In this document: piece after piece, positions 38,337 to 46,667 of the stretch
How positions within the stretch are numbered: the stretch's first letter is position 1
Layout of the letters: every line of letters starts with the position of its first letter
Origin: Roseibacillus ishigakijimensis
Lineage (GTDB): Bacteria > Verrucomicrobiota > Verrucomicrobiia > Verrucomicrobiales > Akkermansiaceae
NCBI RefSeq assembly: GCF_016595415.1
Contig: NZ_JAENIO010000016.1
Coordinates: 1 to 64,000 of the forward strand
Reading direction: 5' to 3'
Length of the DNA: 64,000 nt
Notes under the pieces: generated by a model
The model's input: the letters and a program-made list of their open reading frames with translations, nothing else
Databases searched by the model: none
What the model was told of the DNA's origin: nothing
Translations under genes and position numbers: made by a program

Positions 38337-39359
38337 TTGAAGGCGCGGACCATTGAGATAGCAGGCGGAGGAATCGCCGGACTGGCCTTGGCCGGGGCCT
38401 TGGCCCGTCGGGGAGTGGCGGTGTGCCTGCACGAGGCCGGCAGCTATCCTCGCCACCGGCTTTGCGGCGAGTTTCTCAATGGAGTGGGGGAGTCCACCCT
38501 GCACGCCCTCGGGCTTAGCACCTTGTTTTCCGATGCGCTCTGCCACCGCGAGATGGTTTGGTTTATCGGGGAAAAAAAGGTGGCGCAATCGGCCTTGGGC
38601 CGTCCCGTGCGCGCGCTTTCCCGCTGGGAGATGGACCGCCGTCTCGTGGCATGGGCCCGGGAGCAAGGGGCGGAGGTTCATGAGCGCTCGCGCCTGGTTG
38701 CAGAGCCTCGCGAAGGCTTGGTCTGGGCCGCTGGTCGCTTCTTGCAGAAGGACAGCTCCTGGCTGGGGCTGAAGGCTCATTACCAGGGTCTCAAGTTGTC
38801 TGCTGGGCTGGAGATGCATCTCGGGTCTGCCGGCTACCTTGGCCTGACCCCGGTGGAGGATGGGCGCGTCAATGTCTGCGGGCTTTTTCACCGTCAACGA
38901 GGGGTGCAAGGCAAGGGTTCCGCCTTGCTGGAAAATTATCTGCAGGTCAACGGACTGACGGGGCTCGGGCAGCGCTTGCAAGCGGCCGAGGCCGACGAAT
39001 CTTCGCTGACCGGGGTTTCTGGTCTGCGCTTCGGCAGCCAGTCCCATCCCCCCGATTTGCTCACTCTTGGGGATAGCGAGCGCATCGTGCCGCCCTTCAC
39101 TGGCAATGGCATGTCTATGGCTCTGGAGGCCGCCGAGTCCGCGCTGGGTCCTCTGTCGCGCTATGCTGGGGGGGATTGCTCGTGGGCCGAGGCCCGGCAG
39201 GCAGTCCGCAGCCTCCTCGCCAAGCGTTTTTCCCACCGTCTCACTCTGGCCCGGGGTCTTCACTCCGTGCTTTTGCATCCTCTCGGCCGTTGCTCTCTGG
39301 CTTGGGCCGCCCGGAGTCGTTGCCTTCCCATTGCCACTCTTAACCAACTCTTGACCTGA
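38337..39359 (+). CDS. FAD-dependent oxidoreductase of the type III PKS cluster
   Basis: A 340-residue flavoprotein of the geranylgeranyl-reductase/monooxygenase superfamily. The dinucleotide-binding motif IAGGGIAGLALAGALARRG is at residues 8-26, the conserved arginine/FAD region is YPRHRLCGEFLNG (about 40-52), and the second FAD motif is LLTLGDSERIVPPFTGNGMSMALEA near 240-264. It starts at TTG with an AGGGA purine run just upstream. It probably hydroxylates or oxidises the polyketide product. It shares a stop/start junction (TGATG) with the polyketide synthase gene. Confidence 0.78.
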   Translation: MKARTIEIAGGGIAGLALAGALARRGVAVCLHEAGSYPRHRLCGEFLNGVGESTLHALGLSTLFSDALCHREMVWFIGEKKVAQSALGRPVRALSRWEMDRRLVAWAREQGAEVHERSRLVAEPREGLVWAAGRFLQKDSSWLGLKAHYQGLKLSAGLEMHLGSAGYLGLTPVEDGRVNVCGLFHRQRGVQGKGSALLENYLQVNGLTGLGQRLQAAEADESSLTGVSGLRFGSQSHPPDLLTLGDSERIVPPFTGNGMSMALEAAESALGPLSRYAGGDCSWAEARQAVRSLLAKRFSHRLTLARGLHSVLLHPLGRCSLAWAARSRCLPIATLNQLLT

Positions 39360-40390
39360 TGTTTCTGCAATCCCTCGCCAGTGCCACTCCGCCCCATGTT
39401 TTTTCTCAATCCGAGGTCTGGCAACGGATTGCGGAGTCTTCCCGGGTGCGTGCGCTGGCTCCCCGCTCCCGTGCTCTTTTGGAAAAAGTGCTCACTGGCG
39501 ACTCTGGGATCGCCCGGCGCGCTTTTGTCCTGCCTGACCCCCTGGACCTCTTTGCTCTCGGACCGGAAGAACTTAATCGACATTACGAGCGGGAGGCCCC
39601 CCGGCTGGCCTTGGCCAGTTTGCAAAAGGCTCTCGACGGAGCCGCGTTGGGAGCGGGGGAGCTCGACGCTCTCTTTGTCTCCTCCTGCACTGGTTATCTT
39701 TGCCCCGGATTGGCCAGCCACCTCGCCGAGCTTGCCGGAGTGCGGGGCGAAGCCTTCTTGCAAGATGTCAATGGTTTCGGCTGTGGGGCTGCGGTGCCGC
39801 TCTGGCGGGCTGCGCAGGGTTTTCTCGCCGTCCATCCGCAGGCCCGCGTGGCCACGGTGGCGGTGGAGGCTTGCTCCCTGGCTTTTTATCTCAATGACGA
39901 GCCCGGAGTGCTCATCAGTGCCGCCCTCTTCGGCGATGCTGCCGCCAGTGCCATCTGGGCTGGAGAGGAGCGGGCGAGCGCCGGGCAGTGGCAGGCTGGA
40001 GCATTCGCCACTCGTCATTTGCCTCAAGAGCGGGAGAAAATTCGCTTCGTCAATAGCGGGGGGTTTCTCAAGAACCAGCTTCATCGCAGCGTCCCCACCC
40101 TGGCCGGACAAGCGGTGGGCGAGCTATGGGCCGCGCGCAGTGGCGAGCCCGATGCCGTGCTCTCTCATTCCGGTGGACGCGAGGTGGTGCTGGCGGTGGA
40201 GGAAGCCACCGGGCGGGACTTGCCCGAAACGAGGCAAGTGATGCGCGACTTCGGCAACTGCAGCAGCCCCAGCGTGATGATGGCCTTGGAGCAACGCCTG
40301 AATGAGGGCGCTTCGGAGGGAGACCGCCACTACTGGCTCACCGCCTTTGGGGCCGGGTTCGCCGCCCATTGTTGTGAGCTGCGGCGGTGA
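39359..40390 (+). CDS. Type III polyketide synthase
   Basis: A 343-residue chalcone-synthase-fold enzyme. The catalytic triad is recognisable: Cys142 in DVNGFGCGAAVP, His270 in LSHSGGREVV and Asn300 in DFGNCSSPSVMMALE. It extends a starter acyl-CoA with malonyl-CoA and cyclises the chain to a resorcinol, pyrone or phloroglucinol. Adjacent methyltransferase and flavoprotein genes recall the Streptomyces srsABC alkylresorcinol cluster, in which the PKS product is methylated and hydroxylated. The starter unit cannot be read from sequence. Its ATG overlaps the stop of the flavoprotein gene. Confidence 0.85.
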   Translation: MFLQSLASATPPHVFSQSEVWQRIAESSRVRALAPRSRALLEKVLTGDSGIARRAFVLPDPLDLFALGPEELNRHYEREAPRLALASLQKALDGAALGAGELDALFVSSCTGYLCPGLASHLAELAGVRGEAFLQDVNGFGCGAAVPLWRAAQGFLAVHPQARVATVAVEACSLAFYLNDEPGVLISAALFGDAAASAIWAGEERASAGQWQAGAFATRHLPQEREKIRFVNSGGFLKNQLHRSVPTLAGQAVGELWAARSGEPDAVLSHSGGREVVLAVEEATGRDLPETRQVMRDFGNCSSPSVMMALEQRLNEGASEGDRHYWLTAFGAGFAAHCCELRR

Positions 40391-40413
40391 GAGGCTTTTG
40401 CGCAAGCTCGGCC

Positions 40414-41796
40414 TCAGGGACGGATGCCCTTGCGCTCGGCGGAAAACACGGCCCCGCTGGGTGCGGTGGGGAGGGTCTTTTTCCATTCCTCGAGCAGCCT
40501 CAGGAGGCGCTGGGCTTCCCCGGGGTGTTTGCTCCGCAAGTCCTCCCTTTCGTAGGGATCGCTACCGAGACGGTAGAGTTCGTAATGGCTGCTGTTTTTG
40601 TTGCTTAGGAGCTTCCACTCATCCTGAACGACCGCATGGGAGGCCCACTTGGCTTGGGGCGGGGAACCCCGGCCCTCCATTTTCCAAAACAAAGGCTTCT
40701 CGCGCCGGGGGGCCTTCCCTCCCTTCAGCACCGACAGCTGGCTCACCCCGTCGGGACGGTAGTTCTCGGGCAGATTGACCCCGGCCACCTCACAAAAGGT
40801 GGGTAGCAAGTCGACCGCCGAGAGCAGGGATTCCTTGTCGACCCGCCCCTTCGGCACCACCCCGGGCCAGCGGACGAGGAAGGGAACCCCGATGCCGCCT
40901 TCGAGGAGGGAGCCTTTGCGCCCTTGCCGACCACCCGTCGTGCCCACCGCCGCCCCGAGTCCCCATCCCGCCCCCGTCGCGGTGTCATATTGCAGCTCCA
41001 GCTCTCCACCGGCTCCACTGCCGGCCGGGCCATTGTCGGAGCTGAAAACAACCAGGGTATTGTCTGCAACTTGGAGGCGATCGAGGGCCGCGAGCACTTC
41101 GCCAATGCGGTCATCGGCATGGGAAATCACGGAGGCATAGATGCGCTCCGCTTCGTTCTCCCACTCACGGAAACGCCACTCATACTTTGGCACGGTGTGA
41201 AAGGGGGTGTGGGGCTCGTGGACCCAGAGATTGATGAAGAATGGGGTCTCTTTTGACACCGCTTTTTCCATGAAGGTCACCGCTCGCCGGGAGTCCTCGT
41301 GCACGGGCATTTGTTCTCCCGCACAGTTGAAGGCGCCGTAATCGTCGTAGCCATACGCACTGGGCAGAGGTGAGTCCGGAATCATATTGTTGGAAAGGTG
41401 CCACTTGCCATAGTGGGCCGTCGCGTAGCCCGCCTCCTGGAGAAGACGGGGCAGAAGGGTGACCTCGGGATCCAGCCAATCCGGCATGCCCCGCTTGGCA
41501 TTGCTCGGCACCCAAGCAAAGTGCCCGTCGATGTGATAGCGTGCGGGAAAATGTCCGGTCAGGACGGCCGCTCGACTGGGTGAACACACTCCGCTGGCCA
41601 CCGTGAAACGATGGAAATCGGAACCCTCCGCCGCCAGGCGATCGAGATGGGGAGTGCGGAGGAAGGGATGGCCATGGCAGCCGAGATCTCCCCAACCCCA
41701 ATCATCGGCAAAGATAAAAACGATATTGGGACGAGCCTCCACAGAATGGATGGTGCCGAGGAGGCAAGCGAGGAACGCGAGGATGGATTTCATCAC
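40414..41796 (-). CDS. Exported sulfatase
   Basis: A 460-residue arylsulfatase-family protein with a signal peptide (MMKSILAFLACLLGTIHSVEA). Metal ligands are in FIFADDWGWGDLG (about residues 28-39). The formylglycine motif is CSPSRAAVLTG with Cys71, a cysteine-type site needing an FGE-like activator. Later blocks LVVFSSDNGPAG and HYGKWHL fit the family. It probably removes sulfate from polysaccharides or other esters outside the cytoplasm. It is convergent with the polyketide gene, with 23 bases between the ends. Confidence 0.93.
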   Translation of the reverse strand: MMKSILAFLACLLGTIHSVEARPNIVFIFADDWGWGDLGCHGHPFLRTPHLDRLAAEGSDFHRFTVASGVCSPSRAAVLTGHFPARYHIDGHFAWVPSNAKRGMPDWLDPEVTLLPRLLQEAGYATAHYGKWHLSNNMIPDSPLPSAYGYDDYGAFNCAGEQMPVHEDSRRAVTFMEKAVSKETPFFINLWVHEPHTPFHTVPKYEWRFREWENEAERIYASVISHADDRIGEVLAALDRLQVADNTLVVFSSDNGPAGSGAGGELELQYDTATGAGWGLGAAVGTTGGRQGRKGSLLEGGIGVPFLVRWPGVVPKGRVDKESLLSAVDLLPTFCEVAGVNLPENYRPDGVSQLSVLKGGKAPRREKPLFWKMEGRGSPPQAKWASHAVVQDEWKLLSNKNSSHYELYRLGSDPYEREDLRSKHPGEAQRLLRLLEEWKKTLPTAPSGAVFSAERKGIRP

Positions 41797-41974
41797 AACA
41801 GGAAAGATGGGAGAAGAGAGGGCCTGATTGCCTTCTCAGAACGAGGATACGCTTGCCCCCTGTCCAATCTTGGCTTCTTTGCGCGATTTTTGAGAAAAGA
41901 AAGGAAGGAGACTGGACCGCAGCTGCAAAAGATTGCAGACCGGAAGGAACCGGTGACAAGCACCGGGGAGGGCA

Positions 41975-42439
41975 ATGAGCAAAGTAGCGATTTATACCGA
42001 TGGCGCCTGCCGGGGCAATCCCGGGCGGGGAGGATATGGCACCATTCTAACAAGCGGATCCTTCCGCAAGGAACTGAGCCAAGGCTACCGTCTCACCACC
42101 AATAATCGCATGGAAATTCGGGCTGCCATGGCTGGTCTCGCCGCCCTCACCCGGCCCTGCGAAGTGGAAATTTACTCCGACTCCAAATACCTCGTTGATG
42201 CTAACAATAAAAAGTGGATCGAGGGTTGGAAGAAAAGGGGCTGGAAGCGGGGCAAAGGCGAGAAACTGGCCAATGTCGATCTCTGGCAGGAATTGGACCG
42301 GCTTCGTAGCAAACACCAGGTCATCTGGCATTGGGTCAAAGGCCATGCCGGGCACGCCGAGAATGAACGTTGTGACGAACTCGCCACCACCGCCGCCGAT
42401 GGTGGCGAACTCATCGAGGACTTTGGATTCGAAGGTTAA
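41975..42439 (+). CDS. rnhA: Ribonuclease HI
   Basis: A 154-residue RNase H that removes RNA from RNA-DNA hybrids. The catalytic residues D9, E47, D69 and D134, plus His124, are all present (IYTDGACRGNPG, NRMEIRAAM, IYSDSKYLV, ENERCDELA). The basic 'handle' segment (WIEGWKKRGWKRGKG) is typical of the E. coli-type enzyme. A strong Shine-Dalgarno run (GGGGAGGG) precedes the ATG, next to a 6-bp hairpin at 41950-41966. Confidence 0.96.
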   Translation: MSKVAIYTDGACRGNPGRGGYGTILTSGSFRKELSQGYRLTTNNRMEIRAAMAGLAALTRPCEVEIYSDSKYLVDANNKKWIEGWKKRGWKRGKGEKLANVDLWQELDRLRSKHQVIWHWVKGHAGHAENERCDELATTAADGGELIEDFGFEG

Positions 42440-42572
42440 CGGTCGGAGGTAGCGGGGGAGCTGGCCAAGGACAACCATGGTGCGGATATCCGTCGGGCTT
42501 TCCCGTCAATTGCGATGGAGACTTGCTGGCCAGTAATTGTCATTAGTCATATCTAATCATATGTCTTTTCCG

Positions 42573-42672
42573 TTCTGTCCTATCCCAGCACCGCTGCGTC
42601 AATCCTGCCAAATTCTGCTCATCCTGTCAGAAACCAACAGAGGCCACGTCTTCCCCAAGGAGCGTCAAAACC
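42573..42672. repeat. Intergenic direct repeat, copy A
   Basis: A 100-base unit that recurs at 42706-42805 with nine mismatches by my alignment and no gaps. Inside are words such as AATCCTG, CATCCTGTCAGAA and GGAGCGTCAAAACC. Confidence 0.85.
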
Positions 42673-42705
42673 TCCCCTAAAAAGAATTCTGTCCCATTCT
42701 GTTAA

Positions 42706-42805
42706 TTCTGTCCCATCCAAGCACAGCTGCGTCAATCCTGCTAAATCCTATTCATCCTGTCAGAAACCAACAGATGCCACGTCTTCCCCTAGGAGCGTCA
42801 AAACC
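42706..42805. repeat. Intergenic direct repeat, copy B
   Basis: Second copy of the 100-base unit, 33 bases after copy A and also without gaps. The 33-base spacer itself contains AATTCTGTCCCATT, related to the start of each unit. Confidence 0.85.
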
Positions 42806-42880
42806 GCCAAAGTTCCAGTCTTTCCTTGAAATTCCCTGCCGAATTCCCCGGCTGTGCTATCCTGTCCGCCCGCTGAAACC

Positions 42881-44431
42881 ATGGCCGTCGATCTGAAAGC
42901 CCAATTGCGCGAAGTGCCCCACAAGCCCGGAGTCTACCTCATGAAGGACCGCCTCGGTTCCATCATCTACGTGGGCAAGGCCCGCGATTTGCGCAAGCGT
43001 CTTTCCAGCTATTTCATGCCTTCCAAGAAAATGCGCGCCGACCTCAAGACCCGGGCGCTCATCGACTCCATCTGTGACTTCGAGATTCACGTCGTGCGCA
43101 ACGAGCCCGAATCCCTGCTGCTGGAGGGCAAGCTCATCAAGCAGTATCGGCCGCGCTACAACGTCGCCTTTCGCGATGACAAGCGCTTCCTCCTCGTTCG
43201 CATTAATCCCGACGAGCCCTGGCCCAAGTTCACCACCACGCGGCTGAAGAAAGACGATGGCGCGCGCTACTTCGGCCCCTTTGCCCATTCCGGAGCTCTG
43301 CGGGGCACGCTAGCCTGGCTGCATCGCGAGTTTGGCTTGCGCACCTGTGCTCCCCGCGTGCCGGGCGAGACCGATTACCGTCATTGCAACGCTGACGTCA
43401 TCCGCAACTGCACCGCCCCTTGTGTGGGCAAAATTGAGCGAGCCGATTACCTCGCCCGAGTCGAAGAGGCCTGCACTCTGCTGGAAGGTAAGGGACGTCG
43501 CGAGCGGCTCAAGGGACTGAAGGAGGAGATGGAAAAAGCGGCGGCCCGCATGGACTTCGAGCGCGCGGCCAAGCTGCGCGACATTATGCAGAATCTCGAG
43601 AAAACCCTCAGCCCCACCCGGCAATTCACCCGCGGGCGTGGGGTGCCCACCACGGTGAAGCCCACCGAAGACCTCGCCGAGCTCGGCGAACTCATGGGGC
43701 TGCCGGGCCCGCCGGAAATCATGGAGTGCTTCGATATTTCCAACATCTCCGACACCCACATCGTGGCCAGTATGGTTCGCTTTCGCGGGGGAGCACCCGA
43801 CAACCAGAACTATCGCCGCTATCGCATCAAGGGCGTCACGGGGCAGGACGATTTTGCCAGTATGGCCGAGGTCGTGCGTCGCCGCTATGCCCGCATCCTG
43901 GCGGAGAATAGCGAGGCCAATCCCGAGGTCGCCGAGAGTCAGGAGCGCCCGTTGGAAGCCTTGCGGCGCTTGGCCCGCGAGGGAAAAAGCCCTATCACCA
44001 TTCCCGACCTGGTCATTGTCGATGGCGGCAAGGGCCAGCTTTCGGCGGCGGTGGAGGAGCTCAATCGGCTGGGCTTGGGGGAGTTGACCGTGGTCGGGCT
44101 GGCCAAGCAACGGGAGGAGATTTTCTTTCCCGGGGAGAGCGAGCCCCTTTTGCTGTCGCACGAGACCGGGGCTCTCAAGCTCATGCAGCGCATCCGGGAC
44201 GAAGCCCACCGCTTTGCCAACGGCTACAACGAGTTGCTCTTGCGCAAACGGATGAAGGAGAGTCTGCTCGACGATTGTCCGGGGGTCTCGCCCCGGCGCA
44301 AGGCGGCTTTGCTCAAGAAGTTTGGCAGCGTGGCGCGGGTGCGGGAGGCGACGGTGGAAGAGATCGCCGCGCTACCGGGATTCTCCGAGAAGACCGCGGA
44401 AAGCATTCTCGAGTGGCTGGTGAATTTGTGA
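42881..44431 (+). CDS. uvrC: Excinuclease ABC subunit C
   Basis: A 516-residue nucleotide-excision-repair nuclease that makes the two cuts around damaged bases. The GIY-YIG domain is at the N-terminus (GVYLMKDRLGSIIYVGKARDL, residues about 16-36), a UVR motif is at about 215-245 and the RNase H-like endonuclease domain includes ECFDISNISDTH (near 284) and LVIVDGGKGQLSAA (near 380). The C-terminus has a helix-hairpin-helix pair (LLDDCPGVSPRRKAALLKKFG, then IAALPGFSEKTA). It is shorter than E. coli UvrC (about 610) but keeps all domains. The ATG at 42881 is preferred over one nine codons upstream. Confidence 0.95.
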   Translation: MAVDLKAQLREVPHKPGVYLMKDRLGSIIYVGKARDLRKRLSSYFMPSKKMRADLKTRALIDSICDFEIHVVRNEPESLLLEGKLIKQYRPRYNVAFRDDKRFLLVRINPDEPWPKFTTTRLKKDDGARYFGPFAHSGALRGTLAWLHREFGLRTCAPRVPGETDYRHCNADVIRNCTAPCVGKIERADYLARVEEACTLLEGKGRRERLKGLKEEMEKAAARMDFERAAKLRDIMQNLEKTLSPTRQFTRGRGVPTTVKPTEDLAELGELMGLPGPPEIMECFDISNISDTHIVASMVRFRGGAPDNQNYRRYRIKGVTGQDDFASMAEVVRRRYARILAENSEANPEVAESQERPLEALRRLAREGKSPITIPDLVIVDGGKGQLSAAVEELNRLGLGELTVVGLAKQREEIFFPGESEPLLLSHETGALKLMQRIRDEAHRFANGYNELLLRKRMKESLLDDCPGVSPRRKAALLKKFGSVARVREATVEEIAALPGFSEKTAESILEWLVNL

Positions 44432-44477
44432 GAAAAATCACATTGTCGGCAGGAGGCCTTCTCGTTATCTCGGAGTG

Positions 44478-45401
44478 ATGCCCGTTTTGTGCTTGTTGGT
44501 ATTCTTTGGCCTGCTCTCCGTTGGGGGCGGGCAGGGTGAGGTTTTCCGGATTTCCCGGGTGGTCGCGGTTGCGGGGGAGGGCGTGGAGCGTCACTCTCTG
44601 ATCGTCGACGAGCGAGAAGAAGTGCTTTTGGTGGCAGCGGAGGCCATCGTGACCGAGAAGGATGTTCGGCAGGTCACACCTGATTATGCGCGCCCCGGTG
44701 TTCTCATGTTTGACCTCTATGAGGAGGGAGGGGAGCGTCTGCGCAAAGCAACAGCTGCCCTGGAGCCGGGTCGGGAGCGTTTGGCTTATTTTTACCAGGG
44801 TCGGTTGCTAGCCGCGCCTTGGCTGCAAGGAAAAACTGGGGCTCAATTCATGGTGACCGGTCTCGCGGAGATGACCTTATCCGAACTCATGGCGATGGCT
44901 GATACCATTTGCCAACGCGAAGTTTCGTCTGCTGCCGAGGGAGCTACAGACGGGCCAGGTGTCGAACGGCCTGTCGACGACGATGAACTGCGGGCCGGGG
45001 AAGAGGAGACGCGTTTGGAAATCATTTTTCCGGAGGGAGAGCTGGCTGCCTTCACGACGGTGGAAGAAGTCGTTGCCTTCTTCGAGGCGGCAAAGATTGT
45101 GGACTCTGGTCAAGGCTTGAGCCCTGCCGATTTGCGGCTTCTGACGGCTATGGCTTTGAATTTGGCAAATCTGGCAGAGGGCAAGGGGCGGGGGGAAATC
45201 CGGATAGATTGTGATTTGCTGCGTTGCCTGGCTCATCAGCTTCCCGACATGGGGCTGCTTTGCCGCAAAGCGATGGGGGAACGTGTTAGTTTGTTGCAGG
45301 TAAGGACGGTGCTGTGGCCCTATGGATTCGAGGGAAAGGCCTTACCCGCTCCCAGTGAAACTCTGTTCCCACGGCTCGGGCCGGGGGCCGGAGAGCAGTA
45401 A
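44478..45401 (+). CDS. Exported protein with SecD P1-head-like domain
   Basis: A 307-residue protein with a signal peptide (MPVLCLLVFFGLLSVGGG). Residues about 60-145 resemble the periplasmic P1 head of SecD: RPGVLMFDLYEEGGERLRKAT, LAYFYQGRLLAAPWLQGKTG and QFMVTGLAEMTLSELMAMA. None of the SecD membrane helices is present, so it cannot work as a translocon motor alone. The C-terminal half is acidic and of no known family. It may be a domesticated fragment or an accessory factor. A GTG one codon upstream is an alternative start. It is convergent with the Mrp gene. Confidence 0.55.
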   Translation: MPVLCLLVFFGLLSVGGGQGEVFRISRVVAVAGEGVERHSLIVDEREEVLLVAAEAIVTEKDVRQVTPDYARPGVLMFDLYEEGGERLRKATAALEPGRERLAYFYQGRLLAAPWLQGKTGAQFMVTGLAEMTLSELMAMADTICQREVSSAAEGATDGPGVERPVDDDELRAGEEETRLEIIFPEGELAAFTTVEEVVAFFEAAKIVDSGQGLSPADLRLLTAMALNLANLAEGKGRGEIRIDCDLLRCLAHQLPDMGLLCRKAMGERVSLLQVRTVLWPYGFEGKALPAPSETLFPRLGPGAGEQ

Positions 45402-45479
45402 GAGTGGGGAGGAGGCAAATGGAGGCCGCTGGGGGGAGAAGGACTGCTCTTCGGACCGGGGTAGTCGGGCGGATTTGTC

Positions 45480-46520
45480 CTAAACGCCTTGGAGCTTGTC
45501 CAGACGTGCCTGCAGGCCTTGCGCGGCTTGATGGTAGGGCGTATCCGTGCTCTGCAAGGCTACGGGTTGGCCGGCGTCGGCTCCTTGGCAGGTTTCCGGT
45601 TGCAAGGGGATTTGGGCGAGGAGAGGGACCTTCAGACGGGCCGCTTCGCGTTCGCCGCCGCCGGAGCCGAAGAGGGGATAGCGCTTGCCGTGGTCGCATT
45701 CAAACCAGGACATGTTCTCGATCAGGCCCAGGATGGGGACATTGACCTTGGCAAACATGGTCACGGCCTTGCGGGCATCGATGAGGGCGATCTCCTGCGG
45801 AGTGGTCACGATGACGGAACCGGTGAGCGCGACCGATTGCACGATGGTGAGCTGGATATCGCCCGTGCCGGGAGGGAGATCGAGGACGAGGACGTCGAGT
45901 TCGCCCCAGGCTACTTGCTTGAGGAATTGCTGGGTGTAGCGGTTGGCGAGCGGGCCGCGCACAATCACCGGCGAGCTGTCGGAGAGGAGAAAGCCCATGG
46001 ACATGAGCTTGATGCCGTGGGCTTCGATGGGAATGATGTTCTCGTTCTCGTCCGAGGTCAGGTCGTGGTGGGAGACGCCGAACATGTGGGCGATGGAGGG
46101 TCCGTAGAGGTCGCAGTCACAGAGCCCGACCTTGAGCCCCTGGCTGGCGAGGGAGACCGCGAGATTGGCCGAGACAGTGGACTTGCCCACGCCGCCCTTG
46201 CCGGAGGCGACCGCGATGATGTGCTTCACCCCGGGAAGGCTCTGCTTGACTGCGCCGGAGTCGCCTTGGGCGGGGGGATCCTTGATGTCGATGCCGACCT
46301 TGACCTTTTCCGGCCCACCGAGCTGGGAGTCGAGCAGGGCGTGGATGTCGTTGAAAATCTTGCGGGGGATCTCGGCGTCGCGGGTTTGGATTTGGAGGTG
46401 GATATCAGCCACGTCGTCAACCATTTCGGCCAGTTTGACGAGGCCGAAGGAGACGATGTCGCGGGAGAATCCGGGGTATTTGATGGTGGCGAGCTGGGCC
46501 CGCAGGTCGTCGGTGGTCAT
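45480..46520 (-). CDS. Mrp/NBP35-family P-loop ATPase (ApbC)
   Basis: A 346-residue iron-sulfur-cluster carrier protein. The N-terminal MIP18/DUF59 domain (residues about 1-85) is followed by the deviant Walker A ASGKGGVGKST (about 105-115), CDCDLYGPSIAHMFG and LVLDLPPGTGD. The segment that normally carries a CxxC motif reads FECDHGKRYPLFG: one cysteine remains and the second is missing. Some bacterial Mrp proteins lack this motif too. The open frame extends upstream, but the ATG at 46520 starts the conserved domain and the rest overlaps a divergent gene. Confidence 0.9.
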   Translation of the reverse strand: MTTDDLRAQLATIKYPGFSRDIVSFGLVKLAEMVDDVADIHLQIQTRDAEIPRKIFNDIHALLDSQLGGPEKVKVGIDIKDPPAQGDSGAVKQSLPGVKHIIAVASGKGGVGKSTVSANLAVSLASQGLKVGLCDCDLYGPSIAHMFGVSHHDLTSDENENIIPIEAHGIKLMSMGFLLSDSSPVIVRGPLANRYTQQFLKQVAWGELDVLVLDLPPGTGDIQLTIVQSVALTGSVIVTTPQEIALIDARKAVTMFAKVNVPILGLIENMSWFECDHGKRYPLFGSGGGEREAARLKVPLLAQIPLQPETCQGADAGQPVALQSTDTPYHQAAQGLQARLDKLQGV

Positions 46521-46667
46521 GGGATGCGTGTGGGGGAGAGAGTATCGCGGGATGGCGACAGGTAAACCACGAGTGCGCACTTTCTGAGTCCTCTCCGGCG
46601 GGGGCGCGATCCGTGGCATGATGGGCTTGCCATTCGGGCCAGAACTCGCACACTGGCGATCAATTTC

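Larger units (their letters stand above)
42440..42880. other. Intergenic region holding a duplicated repeat
   Basis: About 440 bases with no gene. They are pyrimidine-rich on the plus strand, carry two 100-bp direct repeat copies (see the repeat entries) and several short ATTCTGTCCCAT-type words between the copies. No promoter for uvrC was identified with confidence. Confidence 0.6.

Noticed and set aside
42440-42880. CRISPR array
   Set aside because: The repeat unit is about 100 bases with only two copies and one 33-base spacer, and no cas genes are present.
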